NCBI GenBank assembly: GCA_030149205.1
Contig: JASBSB010000001.1
Coordinates: 931,518 to 995,517, forward strand
DNA length: 64,000 bases
Direction: 5' to 3'
DNA from: Candidatus Heimdallarchaeota archaeon
Lineage (GTDB): Archaea; Asgardarchaeota; Heimdallarchaeia; Heimdallarchaeales; Kariarchaeaceae
The translations under genes were made by a program, and so were the position numbers. Below the pieces are notes generated by a model. That model did no database searches. It was not told the origin of the DNA and saw nothing but the letters and a program-made list of their open reading frames with translations. Positions 35,154-44,851 of the stretch are shown here, piece by piece. Every line of letters begins with the position of its first letter. Position 1 is the first letter of the stretch.

Positions 35154-36113
35154 ATGTTAACTTTACCTGATCTTGAAGAAGCTTTTAATCGATTAGAGCC
35201 AGTAGTAAATAAAACTCCAGTTTTCACTTCTCGAACACTAAATTCAGAACTAGACCTAGAAATTTATTTTAAGCTTGAAAGTTTTCAGAGGATGGGGGCC
35301 TTCAAATTTCGTGGAGCTTATAATGCACTGTCCTTACTCTCTCCTTCAGAGAAGGAAAGAGGAGTTGTAACACATTCCAGTGGAAATCATGCACAAGCGA
35401 TAGCGTTAGCTGGAAAGTTGCTTAAAATAAAAACTATCATTGTGATGCCATCTAATGCACCAGCAGTCAAAAAATCTGCAACACTGGGGTATGGAGCTGA
35501 GGTTGTGGAATGCAAGCCAACTACCAGAGATAGGGAGGAGACCTGTGAATCTTTGATAAAGAAGCATGGATATACTTTAATTCATCCGTATGACAATGAT
35601 AACGTCATTGCTGGGGCCTCAACTGCTGTACAAGAGCTGATAAAGGAATATGGCAAATTTGATGCCGTTATTGCCCCTGTGGGTGGTGGAGGTTTATTAA
35701 GTGGTACTGCACTTTATTCCAAGTTAAGTGGGAATGTTAAGCGAGTCTTTGGTGCAGAACCAAGTCAAGCAGACGATGCGTACAGATCATTTCACACAAA
35801 CAAAGTACAGCCTCAGCTTCATCCAAATACAATAGCTGATGGATTGAGAACATCCTTATCTGAAAGGACATTTGGTTATATTAAAACCCACGTAGATGAA
35901 ATTATTCGTGTAGATGAGGGAGAAATCGTTAATTCCATGAGATTCATTTGGGAAAGGATGAAATCTGTTGTTGAACCTTCTGGTGCTACCTCACTTGCTG
36001 CTGTAAGAAACGCCAGATCAGAGGGTCTTATTGAAGATCATCAAAAAATTGGTCTCATCATTAGTGGGGGAAACGTTGATCTCAACCCTTATTTCAAAAT
36101 ATTTGCGACCTAA
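35154..36113 (+). CDS. PLP-dependent serine/threonine dehydratase
   Basis: A 319-aa fold-type II PLP enzyme: the Schiff-base Lys is in MGAFKFRGAYNAL, the Asn loop in SSGNHAQAIALAGK, and the phosphate-binding loop in APVGGGGLLSG. It lacks the C-terminal ACT-like regulatory domain of biosynthetic IlvA, so it is a catabolic-type threonine/serine dehydratase or a serine racemase. I chose ATG 35154, about 30 bases after a TATA-like ACATATACT, rather than an upstream in-frame start. Confidence 0.9.
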   Translation: MLTLPDLEEAFNRLEPVVNKTPVFTSRTLNSELDLEIYFKLESFQRMGAFKFRGAYNALSLLSPSEKERGVVTHSSGNHAQAIALAGKLLKIKTIIVMPSNAPAVKKSATLGYGAEVVECKPTTRDREETCESLIKKHGYTLIHPYDNDNVIAGASTAVQELIKEYGKFDAVIAPVGGGGLLSGTALYSKLSGNVKRVFGAEPSQADDAYRSFHTNKVQPQLHPNTIADGLRTSLSERTFGYIKTHVDEIIRVDEGEIVNSMRFIWERMKSVVEPSGATSLAAVRNARSEGLIEDHQKIGLIISGGNVDLNPYFKIFAT

Positions 36114-36117
36114 AGGT

Positions 36118-36771
36118 TTAGTATCTACAGACAGTAGGAGAAAATATATTACGGATAGTGTAGTTTGACCAACCATACTGTAAATCAAGAGATATGGTTT
36201 GGTTACGTGGAGACATGCTACACTGTTGAGTGAAATAATCCATTGTTAAAGAAAAATTCACAGGTTGTGCTGGTTGTATGGTGTTGGATCTACTTACGTT
36301 AAGAAAGAATGGCACATTGATATACGAGCTGTTGATTTCATACTGAACTGTAAAATAATGATTTGACAAGGCTTTATTAAAGGATTTGAATAATCCAGGG
36401 GCTGTTGATACATGTGAACTTAGCAGAATGTCTTTACCGAATAAAGACAATACAAAGTATTTCGAACCATTTATTGTCTCGATAGTCAAAACAACAGATG
36501 ACTTGTCATTCAAATTTTTTTGAATAGTTTCCAACTGGGATAACCCAAAGGATTCAGTATTATTCATCATGATTAAAGGAAATTTTATAATCATTGAACT
36601 GTCTACTTGTGTTTGTATCCTAATAGAGACATCTTCAGTGTATATATTAGGATTGACCCAAATCACTACAGCGGGGTAAAGTAAACCACCAATTGATACG
36701 AATAACAATGTCAAAACTATGATTAAAGTGCGACGACTTATCTTATAACCGTCTTTCTTCGAATTTCCCAT
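36118..36771 (-). CDS. hypothetical membrane-anchored extracellular protein
   Basis: A 217-aa protein with a basic N-terminus, one TM (about 15-36) and an extracytoplasmic beta-rich domain with many N-glycosylation-type NxS/T sites. Not recognised. Transcribed in the same direction as, and just downstream of, the next surface protein gene, 41 bases away, so the two may form an operon. Confidence 0.55.
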   Translation of the reverse strand: MGNSKKDGYKISRRTLIIVLTLLFVSIGGLLYPAVVIWVNPNIYTEDVSIRIQTQVDSSMIIKFPLIMMNNTESFGLSQLETIQKNLNDKSSVVLTIETINGSKYFVLSLFGKDILLSSHVSTAPGLFKSFNKALSNHYFTVQYEINSSYINVPFFLNVSRSNTIQPAQPVNFSLTMDYFTQQCSMSPRNQTISLDLQYGWSNYTIRNIFSPTVCRY

Positions 36772-36812
36772 AATTAAACTAATTTGGAATCTAAATAAGT
36801 TTAAAGATGTGT

Positions 36813-37508
36813 TTATACTTTATTTTTAATTTTCCTTAAGGTTACACCCAGAACAAATATACCTAGAGCGGTTAACAGAAGTTCAAATCCAGGCACAGGA
36901 GAAGAACCTGTAGCTGCATTGCTAGAATTTCTAGTAATTAGAAAAGATGAAATATTCGCATCACTTCTAGCTCCATTCCATGATTCAACATGTCCTCCGA
37001 ATTTTAGTGCAACCCCTGTACTCTTTTCATATAGAACGAATGTTGATGCAACCATTCCCAAAGACCCAAGAACAAATTGAAAATTGAAACTCATATTAAA
37101 TTCTGTTGTGGATACATCATTCATTTTATATGGATTTAGGAAACCTCCAAAATTTGACGAATTCCCCCAGTATCCCCAATCTGTGTATAGAATCATGCTT
37201 GTGGGGGAAGACATGTTGGAAGAATCTGTTACAGTTTTTCCACCTGCCGTCATAGTGTATTTTACTGTATCATTAGATTTAATTATCTCTTTTACTTCCA
37301 TAGTTATCACTTCTCCCTTAGTAATAGTAAGATTTGAGAAAGACGGAGCTACAGTATTTGTTAGGGGAATGTTATAACTTTCAACTTTAAAGGTAAATTT
37401 ATCACCTACCTTGACACCTATCTTTGAAGTATCAATACTTGCATTCACGCTACTTATCAAAAGTAGAGCGGTAAATAGTCCTAAGACCAATATTTTTCTT
37501 TGGTTCAT
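36813..37508 (-). CDS. surface protein with PGF-type C-terminal sorting signal
   Basis: A 231-aa exported protein: signal peptide (KILVLGLFTALLLISSVNA), a beta-rich ectodomain with many NxS/T sequons, and a C-terminal tripartite signal, VPGFELLLTALGIFVLGV followed by basic residues. This resembles the PGF-CTERM/Heimdall-CTERM signals that archaeosortases process. The ectodomain family is unknown. No archaeosortase gene is in the window. Confidence 0.72.
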   Translation of the reverse strand: MNQRKILVLGLFTALLLISSVNASIDTSKIGVKVGDKFTFKVESYNIPLTNTVAPSFSNLTITKGEVITMEVKEIIKSNDTVKYTMTAGGKTVTDSSNMSSPTSMILYTDWGYWGNSSNFGGFLNPYKMNDVSTTEFNMSFNFQFVLGSLGMVASTFVLYEKSTGVALKFGGHVESWNGARSDANISSFLITRNSSNAATGSSPVPGFELLLTALGIFVLGVTLRKIKNKV

Positions 37509-37654
37509 GGTAATTATATATTCTCAATAATTTTATTTAAACATAATTAATCAATTTGTATAATTGTTTTGCTATAGTATTGCATTCTGAATTTAATTCC
37601 AATTTTGTAATAAGTCACAATATCCAAATGTACGGTGTTCAAATATTCAAGTCA

Positions 37655-38446
37655 TTAGGATTTCTTTAGTTGTTTGATTGCTTCAAGACGTGAAACATAT
37701 GTTGATAAAAGATGTTCATTCAAAGACTCTAATTCAACGAGTTTGATACTACTTTCTAATGTAGAACCTAGTTTCTCAAAGGCATTGGGAGAGAAAATCA
37801 AGCGGTTTGAACCATCAATGAGAACAATTTTGTTAACATGACGGTACCCTAAAGCTTTTGGGGGAAGGTGCCCCACTATATCTTTGTCATTTTGAATAAC
37901 CCATGAGTTTTTGACTATACTATTATACCTTCTAACAAACCACCTGTTTCCAAACCTGGGGACAGCAAAACCTGTGAAATGAACAGTTTCTTTCCTATCC
38001 TGAATCATGTCAAAGCTCAGTAAACCACCAATTGCAGCACCTAATGAGTAGCCCACAATTTCGATTGTTGGAAGGATCTTTCCAGTTATTCTTCTAAGCT
38101 CATCTATTGCGGAATATACATCGTTTTTTATACTTTCATAAGCAGACAAAAATCCAGAATGTACTTTAGGTTTGAATAGTATTCTTCTTACTTGAGGATA
38201 TTCTGTGAAGAGTAGATTGACATCACTAAAGAAGTTCTTTTCACTTCGACTACCCTTGAAACATATCAATATCGATCTATGTCCTTCAGCTATATACAGA
38301 CCAACATCAGTCTTTTCATTTGATATCTCTTTAAAATACTCAAACCCGTATCGTCGTATATCCTTTTGAATTGTTTCCTTACTTGAGAAGGCAAGGTCAG
38401 CTAGCTTAGCATAAACAATCGCCTGCTCAATATCAAATGATTCCAT
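37655..38446 (-). CDS. class 3 lipase family protein
   Basis: A 263-aa soluble alpha/beta hydrolase of lipase class 3: nucleophile elbow EIVGYSLGAAIGG (Ser in GYSLG), acid in QNDKDIVGHLPP and His in YRHVNKIV. N-terminal ICFKGSRSEKNFFSD matches the family's 'ivFRGT' region. No signal peptide, so it may act on intracellular lipids or esters. Lipase class 3 is mainly eukaryotic and bacterial. Confidence 0.85.
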   Translation of the reverse strand: MESFDIEQAIVYAKLADLAFSSKETIQKDIRRYGFEYFKEISNEKTDVGLYIAEGHRSILICFKGSRSEKNFFSDVNLLFTEYPQVRRILFKPKVHSGFLSAYESIKNDVYSAIDELRRITGKILPTIEIVGYSLGAAIGGLLSFDMIQDRKETVHFTGFAVPRFGNRWFVRRYNSIVKNSWVIQNDKDIVGHLPPKALGYRHVNKIVLIDGSNRLIFSPNAFEKLGSTLESSIKLVELESLNEHLLSTYVSRLEAIKQLKKS

Positions 38447-38596
38447 AGCAGAGATTAGACCCTATATATAAAATGGCTTTCAATTATAAGATGAATATTG
38501 CTAAAGTTTTGCAATCCTCGAACGTAAAATAGTAGTTAAATCAAACGATAAAATATAAATGGGTTAAGGTTACCTAGCATTTGGAGAGGTTAATCT

Positions 38597-39970
38597 ATAA
38601 CTGTTCTGATCATCAATAGGCACGAAAGAGTTAAGAAAGTCAATATTGATGGTGCTAAAGTTGAACACAGAACAGTGTTAAATGAATTTTCTGATTTACA
38701 ATCAAACGCTGACCCCTATCATTTAATTGTATTTAACATGGATCGTGTTACAAAAAGAGATTTAGATTTTTACAGGAAACTTTTGAGAGAATTACGTCTG
38801 AGATTCCCAGGGATACACAGAGTGGTTGTAAATAAGAAAGTCTCACTAAAACAAACACTGGTAGAGTGGAAGACAAAAGGATGGATTACAAAATTATATG
38901 AAGATTTTGCTGATGAGAAATTTCTTCATTTTGTTTCAAACAGTCTGACTAAAGATCCAAGATCTAGACTCAAAACACCAGTGATTTTGGATACGTCAAG
39001 CTTGGAAAATCAGCATTACATAAGTGACACATTCTTACAGCTTATTTCTACCATGACAAGTTCTGATAAGTCCACAGAGATTGGAAACCTCTTTATTGAC
39101 TTTTTGCGAGGGAAAATTAGTGAGCTTAGAATGGTTCTAGAAATATTTAATGCAAATCCTATTAAAAACTTAGATCAGAGAGAAAAATTGATAGAAACTG
39201 CCTCAGATGTACTCAATCAAATTGAGATTCTAATATATTTCTTTGACCAAAAAATTCTTAGTATTCACATATATTTCATTCAGTCAGTCTTAAATTATCT
39301 ATCAGGACACCAACACCTTGCTAATGATTCACTCAAAACTGCATTGGAATTCAAATCCTGGTTTGAGGGAAACTACCCAGAACTTGATTTTTCAGTCTTG
39401 AATTCAGAAATAAATAGAATATCAACCATAACAGAGCAATTCTCCAAAGTGTTGACTGAGGATATTGAGCTGACATGTCGAAAAAGTATTGTGAATGTGG
39501 TAGCAGATGATATTCTTTCTTATATATCAATTAATAGTTTCATGTTTGAGTCTAATCATCAGGTAAAGAAGGATTTGACATTTATTATGATTTATGACTC
39601 TATTACACTTTATTCAAAAACTTCTAAAAGGTACGCCAACAAAGAAATACCAACCCTTGTAGGTTCATTCATCTCAGCCCTTTTTGCGTTGGTATCTGAG
39701 ATTGATGAAAATGAGGATAGAATTGATACAATAACTTTGTTTAAGGGGGCAATCTATCTCTTCAAAAGTCAGAAATTTATCTTCGTTCTCTATACCAATT
39801 TCCAAGATTTAAGGGATAAAATCGCACTTAAAAGATTAGGGCTCTCATTGGTTAATGAATTGAAAGGCAGTGACGAAATAACTTATGGGGTCTCCTCTCA
39901 GGTACAAAATCTAATCACTAAGACTTTAATCAAGTATTTCCCATCATTTAATGGGTTTAAGCAATCCTAA
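38597..39970 (+). CDS. hypothetical protein, start codon uncertain (first standard start 38675)
   Basis: A protein of 431 aa from the GTG at 38675, but the frame stays open with coding character back to an ATA at 38597 (ITVLIINRHERVKK...), giving 457 aa. GGAGAGG lies 7 bases before that ATA. With the extension the N-terminus resembles a degenerate receiver-like fold (VLIIN strand, then HLIVFNMD strand). The rest is helical with no known motif. The start may be non-canonical, or one base may be wrong. Confidence 0.6.
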   Translation: MTVLIINRHERVKKVNIDGAKVEHRTVLNEFSDLQSNADPYHLIVFNMDRVTKRDLDFYRKLLRELRLRFPGIHRVVVNKKVSLKQTLVEWKTKGWITKLYEDFADEKFLHFVSNSLTKDPRSRLKTPVILDTSSLENQHYISDTFLQLISTMTSSDKSTEIGNLFIDFLRGKISELRMVLEIFNANPIKNLDQREKLIETASDVLNQIEILIYFFDQKILSIHIYFIQSVLNYLSGHQHLANDSLKTALEFKSWFEGNYPELDFSVLNSEINRISTITEQFSKVLTEDIELTCRKSIVNVVADDILSYISINSFMFESNHQVKKDLTFIMIYDSITLYSKTSKRYANKEIPTLVGSFISALFALVSEIDENEDRIDTITLFKGAIYLFKSQKFIFVLYTNFQDLRDKIALKRLGLSLVNELKGSDEITYGVSSQVQNLITKTLIKYFPSFNGFKQS

Positions 39971-40017
39971 ATAGCCTCTTTCATGTTCTTAATAAGATTC
40001 AATTTCGAACTATCCTA

Positions 40018-41259
40018 GTGGAAACACTAAGAAATATTTATGGGATTTATCTTTTTACCTTCCTTAATTCCTTAGGGAGGGGAATCTGGTTGGGAAATGT
40101 ATTGAGTGCCTATATATATTTCTTAGCAAACCAATCATATTCTTCTCTCGGGATAGTCTCATCTATCACAGGATTTGCTTCTACTATTATTTTATTCCCT
40201 GCGGGGTATTTAACTGATCGGTTTCCTCGAGTACTTGTCTTATACAGCGGGGCAGTATTTGGAATAATTAGTCTAATCATTTTATGGTTCACTAGTAGTT
40301 TAAATGGAGTCATTTGGGGATTGTTTTTTTGGGGATTATTCAATGGGAGTATGTCCCCCAGTACAGAGGCTTTGTTTGCTGACTCTATTGTGACAGGAAA
40401 CAGATCCCCTATTTACACAAAAAGGTATATCATTCAACAGGTTGCTATGGCTGTAGGTCCTTTTCTAAATATTGCATCTTTTCTTTATCTCGGGGACAAT
40501 TGGAGCTTACCAATTTTAAAGGCAGTAATGAACATAGGAATCTCTTTTTCTGCACTTGCGATCTTAAGTTTATTCTTAGTGAATGACAAGTTTACAATGG
40601 GAAGGAGCAGTGAATCAATTGACACAAAAGATACAATGAATCATAACCAAAAAGTTAGCAACAGCAAAGTGCCTTACATCCTTCTTTCAGCAAACTTAAT
40701 CGTGGGAATTGGAGCTGGCATGACTATTCGGTACTTTCAGATCTTTTTTCTGGAGATTTACAAACTGTTTCCAGTGGGATTAAATCTTTTGATGGGAGTC
40801 CTATTTGTTGTTACTGCTTTAGCAGGTCACCTGGCTCAGAAGGTTTCAACAAGATGGGGACGACCTCAAATAATATTCACTGTCCAGATGCTTGGAACCA
40901 TTTGTCTTTTTCTAATAGCACTTTATCCACCATTAAGCATTTTAGTAATCATATTTTTATTAAGAGGCTCATTGATGAATGCGGCTCAACCACTTTCTAG
41001 ATCTATTTTAATGGACTATATCCCAAAAAAAAGCCGAGGGAAATGGAATGCAGCCCAATTTATTGCTTGGGGTCTTTTTTGGAACCTCTCAGCCATAATT
41101 GGAGGATTTTTAATTGAACAGTTTGGGTATCGAATAAACTTCTTAATTACAGCTGGAATCTATGTTATAGGCACACTTCCAATTTTGCTACTTTTTTCAG
41201 CTGTTCCGAAGGAATCCACACCTAAAATTTCTCCCTCGGTTCATGCAGTAGCAGATTGA
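40018..41259 (+). CDS. MFS transporter
   Basis: A 413-aa major facilitator with about 12 membrane segments. The loop 2-3 motif is PAGYLTDRFPRVLVL (motif A: GxLaDrxGrr), and the central cytoplasmic loop is about residues 190-220. It resembles drug/multidrug exporters of the MFS. Starts with GTG. The HxlR-type regulator gene follows directly and may control it. Confidence 0.88.
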   Translation: METLRNIYGIYLFTFLNSLGRGIWLGNVLSAYIYFLANQSYSSLGIVSSITGFASTIILFPAGYLTDRFPRVLVLYSGAVFGIISLIILWFTSSLNGVIWGLFFWGLFNGSMSPSTEALFADSIVTGNRSPIYTKRYIIQQVAMAVGPFLNIASFLYLGDNWSLPILKAVMNIGISFSALAILSLFLVNDKFTMGRSSESIDTKDTMNHNQKVSNSKVPYILLSANLIVGIGAGMTIRYFQIFFLEIYKLFPVGLNLLMGVLFVVTALAGHLAQKVSTRWGRPQIIFTVQMLGTICLFLIALYPPLSILVIIFLLRGSLMNAAQPLSRSILMDYIPKKSRGKWNAAQFIAWGLFWNLSAIIGGFLIEQFGYRINFLITAGIYVIGTLPILLLFSAVPKESTPKISPSVHAVAD

Positions 41260-41326
41260 TACTGATTCTCACACGTCAATATACAAGGTATAGTAATATT
41301 TATTAAGCTAAAATTAACTTTAAGGT

Positions 41327-41755
41327 ATGTTAGCAAATTTAACGGACTATGAAAATTGTAGTATTTGGAATGGTTTAAGAATTATTCGACCCAAATGGAC
41401 AATTCAGATAATTTTAGAGATTATGGTATCACCTGAAACGTCCTTAAGTTTTTCAGAGTTGGAAAAATTGATCCCTGATATTAATCCCAGAATGCTATCA
41501 AATAGGCTGAAAGATCTCTGTAAGTACAAGATCATTGAATCTTTCACTGAAAACCCAAAAACCCCTAAAAAGGTGAGATATAAATTGACTAAAGCGGGAG
41601 CTGGATTGGTGCATGTAATAGTCACCCTGAGGGATTGGTCGACAGAATTCATCTCAGAAAACCCAGACTGCAAAAATGACACCTGTAGACACATTTTAAG
41701 ATTAAAGCTAAACTTTGCTAAAGAATGGGGTGTAATTTCAGGAGAAACTAAATAA
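41327..41755 (+). CDS. HxlR-type winged-helix regulator
   Basis: A 142-aa regulator: CSIWNGLRIIRPKWTIQIIL and the recognition region INPRMLSNRLKDLCKYKIIE followed by the wing YKLTKAGAGL are the HxlR pattern. HxlR proteins often sense redox state or toxic compounds through the N-terminal Cys. Placement behind the MFS gene suggests control of efflux. A TATA-like TTATTAAGCTAAAA lies about 25-30 bases upstream. Confidence 0.87.
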   Translation: MLANLTDYENCSIWNGLRIIRPKWTIQIILEIMVSPETSLSFSELEKLIPDINPRMLSNRLKDLCKYKIIESFTENPKTPKKVRYKLTKAGAGLVHVIVTLRDWSTEFISENPDCKNDTCRHILRLKLNFAKEWGVISGETK

Positions 41756-42176
41756 AATTTGCAACGTCAAAATAAGCCAATATTAAAGCATATACTATAT
41801 GAGCCATCAAAATTCCAATACTCATTTTCACCCACCACTCTCTGGGGGCTTTCATCATTCCAAGCATTGCAATCATCATAATAGCAAAGATCATTGCATA
41901 AACAATCTCGTTCAAGTATGAGCCCAAGGTTATTTTCAATATCCCAACCCAAAGGTAATCATATACGAGAGGGTGAATAAGCGTTCCAATCATAAAGTGT
42001 ACCCCCCAGGCACTCATTTTTGGCATACCCATCATTTCATTCATCATGCCTCCCAATCCGTCAGAGATCATACTCCAACTTGGGGGCATCAATTGCATCA
42101 TGTAACCGTAGACAATCATTATAGACATAACAATTGTTCCTAAGAAACCACCGAGAATTAAATTTGGTAGAGTCAT
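41748..42176 (-). CDS. small four-TM membrane protein
   Basis: A 142-aa protein with four hydrophobic segments, rich in Met (MMNEMMGMPKM) and with conserved-looking His in GVHFMIGTLIHPLVYDYLW and MAHIVYAL. The pattern resembles DUF6789-like membrane proteins but I am not certain. Overlaps the HxlR gene by eight bases, tail to tail. Confidence 0.6.
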   Translation of the reverse strand: MTLPNLILGGFLGTIVMSIMIVYGYMMQLMPPSWSMISDGLGGMMNEMMGMPKMSAWGVHFMIGTLIHPLVYDYLWVGILKITLGSYLNEIVYAMIFAIMMIAMLGMMKAPREWWVKMSIGILMAHIVYALILAYFDVANFI

Positions 42177-42280
42177 GAAGACATATTTGTTTTGAATTAT
42201 TTATAAGACAGCTACGAATTTTCAAACTTGCTAAGAAATATTGCACATTTTTATCAAAATTCAATATGAAAATTAAACAA

Positions 42281-42901
42281 TTAATTCTTCTGAAATATCA
42301 TTGAAATATGCACTGGTGATATTCTCATGGTTGCAATAAAATTAAATGAAAAAAGATTACACATAAATTCCCAATCCTTAGAAGAATACCAACTAAAATT
42401 TCTTCTTCTACGAATTTTCTCCCCAACAGTTAATCTCTGAAAAGAGGAAGATTGCTCAAAGTACTCAAAATAGGTTTTTACTGGTTGTTGATCCCAATCC
42501 AAAATTACCAAATATCCACCATCAACTAAGGAAGAATGTATTGCCTTTAATACATCATCTAAATTTTCGAAGGACCTAAGAACACGAGATGCAAATATAA
42601 CAGAATATTTACCATGCAAGTTAGTGTCTTCTTGTAAATGTTGTTTTATCAATGAATAAGGTTTCCCAAAGGATTTTAACCTTATTTTGGACTCCTCCAA
42701 CATTTCAGGTCTTAAATCTATCCCAGTAACAGAACCAGGGTTAAACCTCTCACAGATCTGCTCTAAAAGGAGTCCAGGTCCACACCCAATATCGAGGACA
42801 GAATTAAATCGTTTAACATGCTTCTTAACAAACTGGAAATATTGCTCCGTATGAACCTCTGAGAATGATTCTATCATTCTAAGTACAAATTCATCTCTCA
42901 T
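42281..42901 (-). CDS. class I SAM-dependent methyltransferase
   Basis: A 206-aa methyltransferase: motif I VLDIGCGPGLLLEQI, acidic VTGIDLRPEM, and GGYLVILDWDQQP. The fold is clear. The substrate is unknown; the length and motifs are close to UbiE/MenG-type enzymes, and the quinone-type genes a few kilobases away make this possible but unproven. Confidence 0.82.
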   Translation of the reverse strand: MRDEFVLRMIESFSEVHTEQYFQFVKKHVKRFNSVLDIGCGPGLLLEQICERFNPGSVTGIDLRPEMLEESKIRLKSFGKPYSLIKQHLQEDTNLHGKYSVIFASRVLRSFENLDDVLKAIHSSLVDGGYLVILDWDQQPVKTYFEYFEQSSSFQRLTVGEKIRRRRNFSWYSSKDWEFMCNLFSFNFIATMRISPVHISMIFQKN

Positions 42902-42938
42902 AAAATTACAATTTGTACCGAACTCTAAAAAGTACAGG

Positions 42939-43826
42939 TTATTGAACTATGCCTGGCTTATCAATCAGGATTATATCTTCCTTTTCGAAAATCAAAAATA
43001 AATAAATTAATGTCTGAAGATTTGTGTAAGGAAACATAGCATATATCTCCTGTAGTGAGCCATCGGGGGAATCCGTAAGTGATGTGAAAAACATTCGAAT
43101 ATCATCATTAGTTATTCCTGTGAGCTTTTTTTCAATCATAGTCAGTTTAGAACTGAGGTCTTCTGAGAATTTGATCTGAAAGTGTATCTCATGAGCCACC
43201 AACATAGTCTGAATCATCATTCTATCAAACTCTCTTGGGGGGTCTGATATGTACTCCATGATATATTCTAGGACATCGAGAAGGAGACCTAGCGTCAGAG
43301 GAGGCAATATCTCTATTGTATCAACTAATAATTGAAACCATTGTTCCATCATCGGAGTAAATGGTCGGATACTAGATTTAAGCTCGAATTCAATCATCCC
43401 CATTTTAGATACAATGAGAGAAAGGGGATGATTAGTAGGATTGTTGTTGGTTTGCAGGATGGCACGAAGGGTATCCATTCTTAGTTCAAACTCAAAACCA
43501 GCCAAAAATGGGACGATCCCCATTTTTAGAACCTTATATCCTTTTTGATTAACTCCTTGTGTCCCAGGTTTAGGTAGACCTACTAAACCAATGTCTGCCC
43601 CCGTTTTCATGGGTGGGAACTCAAGTTTGGTTAATGTCCTGATGGCTGCTCCAGCATCTATTTGAAGATTATGTGACTTAGTAAGCCCGTGGTTACATTT
43701 ATGTCGTACAGTTAAATTGAATAAGCCATTAGGTGAATCTTCAGCATACTTTGAGATTGCTACCTCATCTAATGAGAGCTTATTGTAGGTGTTACACTGT
43801 TCACAAAAGTATGAGGTCTTCTTCAT
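42939..43826 (-). CDS. hypothetical protein with N-terminal zinc ribbon
   Basis: A 295-aa cytosolic protein. YFCEQCNTYNKL and the later RHKCNHGL give a zinc-ribbon-like start. The rest is helical, with the segment LVDTIEILPPLTLGLLLDVL hydrophobic but not clearly transmembrane. Not recognised. Divergent from the CheB-like gene. Confidence 0.55.
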   Translation of the reverse strand: MKKTSYFCEQCNTYNKLSLDEVAISKYAEDSPNGLFNLTVRHKCNHGLTKSHNLQIDAGAAIRTLTKLEFPPMKTGADIGLVGLPKPGTQGVNQKGYKVLKMGIVPFLAGFEFELRMDTLRAILQTNNNPTNHPLSLIVSKMGMIEFELKSSIRPFTPMMEQWFQLLVDTIEILPPLTLGLLLDVLEYIMEYISDPPREFDRMMIQTMLVAHEIHFQIKFSEDLSSKLTMIEKKLTGITNDDIRMFFTSLTDSPDGSLQEIYAMFPYTNLQTLIYLFLIFEKEDIILIDKPGIVQ

Positions 43827-43924
43827 CTATTTATAAAAATAATCTTTCCTTCTTAAAAAACCTTTTGGAAATACAGAGATGTGGTTAAAGTAAGCTTTTA
43901 TTCAAGTTCATAAAATATAAAATA

Positions 43925-44851
43925 TTGAACCCAGAGGTTGTCTCTTTGAGCTCTGATTTCATTCAGGTGGTCAATGAATCCTTGTCAATGATTCCTTTAG
44001 ACTTATCTGAGTATGAAAACATCACCTCAGTTATCATCACAGATGATTTAAGATTAGTTGATATGGATAAAGTCTCATCCTCAAAGGGGATCTTATTGAT
44101 CGATAATAATCCTGTTATCACAACCCATAAGGAAAACATCCTTGTTTGGGAAATAAATTTCACAGAGATCACTCCTTTCTTGCTCAACTTCAAGCTATCT
44201 GTCTTAAATAAACTGATTACAAAAGAAGTATTAAGATCTACCTCGTTTCAAAATTTAGATAGGCCCTCGCTAGAGGATAAAAACACAATCATTTTTATCA
44301 CAGGAAGTGCAGGTGCCCCTAGAATGATTACTGACATATTAACCTCCCTTCACAAAAATATTCACCCCATAATAGTCGTTCAACACATTTCGAGGTCCTT
44401 TGACAAAAGGTTTGTAAATAGAATCAATTCCAAAGGAAAAATAAACGCGGTGTTGGTAAGTAGTTCTTCCCAACTAAAAGATAACCAAATTTATGTTGCT
44501 CCAGCTGATTACCACATAGAGATAATAAATTCACCGAAGGGGTTTATTGTGAAGAAATCAGAAGGCTCAAAGGTAAATTTTACAAGACCATCAGCCGATG
44601 TTACTCTGTTTTCTATGGCAAGGCTCTCAAGTTTGATTCCTTTGGTTGTAGTGATGAGTGGGATGGGAAGAGATGGAAGAGAAGGAATTAGAATTTTAAA
44701 AAGAGAAAACCCCGATACTGTGGTTATCGCATTAGATGAGGATGAAAGTCCAGTAAATGGGATGAATAGAGAGGTTATAAAATCAAATTTTGCGGATTAT
44801 GTTTTGACAACAACACAGATCATCTCATTCATTCAGAGATTTAGAGCTTGA
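43925..44851 (+). CDS. stand-alone CheB-like methylesterase
   Basis: A 308-aa protein whose residues about 120-305 match the CheB C-terminal methylesterase. The triad is Ser 128 (FITGSAGAP), His 154 (VVQHI) and Asp 250 (GMGRDGREG); spacings of 26 and 96 residues equal those in enteric CheB. The N-terminal 110 residues replace the receiver domain with an unrelated or decayed segment lacking a clear phospho-acceptor site. No receptor, CheA or CheR gene is in the window. Start is TTG. Confidence 0.82.
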   Translation: MNPEVVSLSSDFIQVVNESLSMIPLDLSEYENITSVIITDDLRLVDMDKVSSSKGILLIDNNPVITTHKENILVWEINFTEITPFLLNFKLSVLNKLITKEVLRSTSFQNLDRPSLEDKNTIIFITGSAGAPRMITDILTSLHKNIHPIIVVQHISRSFDKRFVNRINSKGKINAVLVSSSSQLKDNQIYVAPADYHIEIINSPKGFIVKKSEGSKVNFTRPSADVTLFSMARLSSLIPLVVVMSGMGRDGREGIRILKRENPDTVVIALDEDESPVNGMNREVIKSNFADYVLTTTQIISFIQRFRA

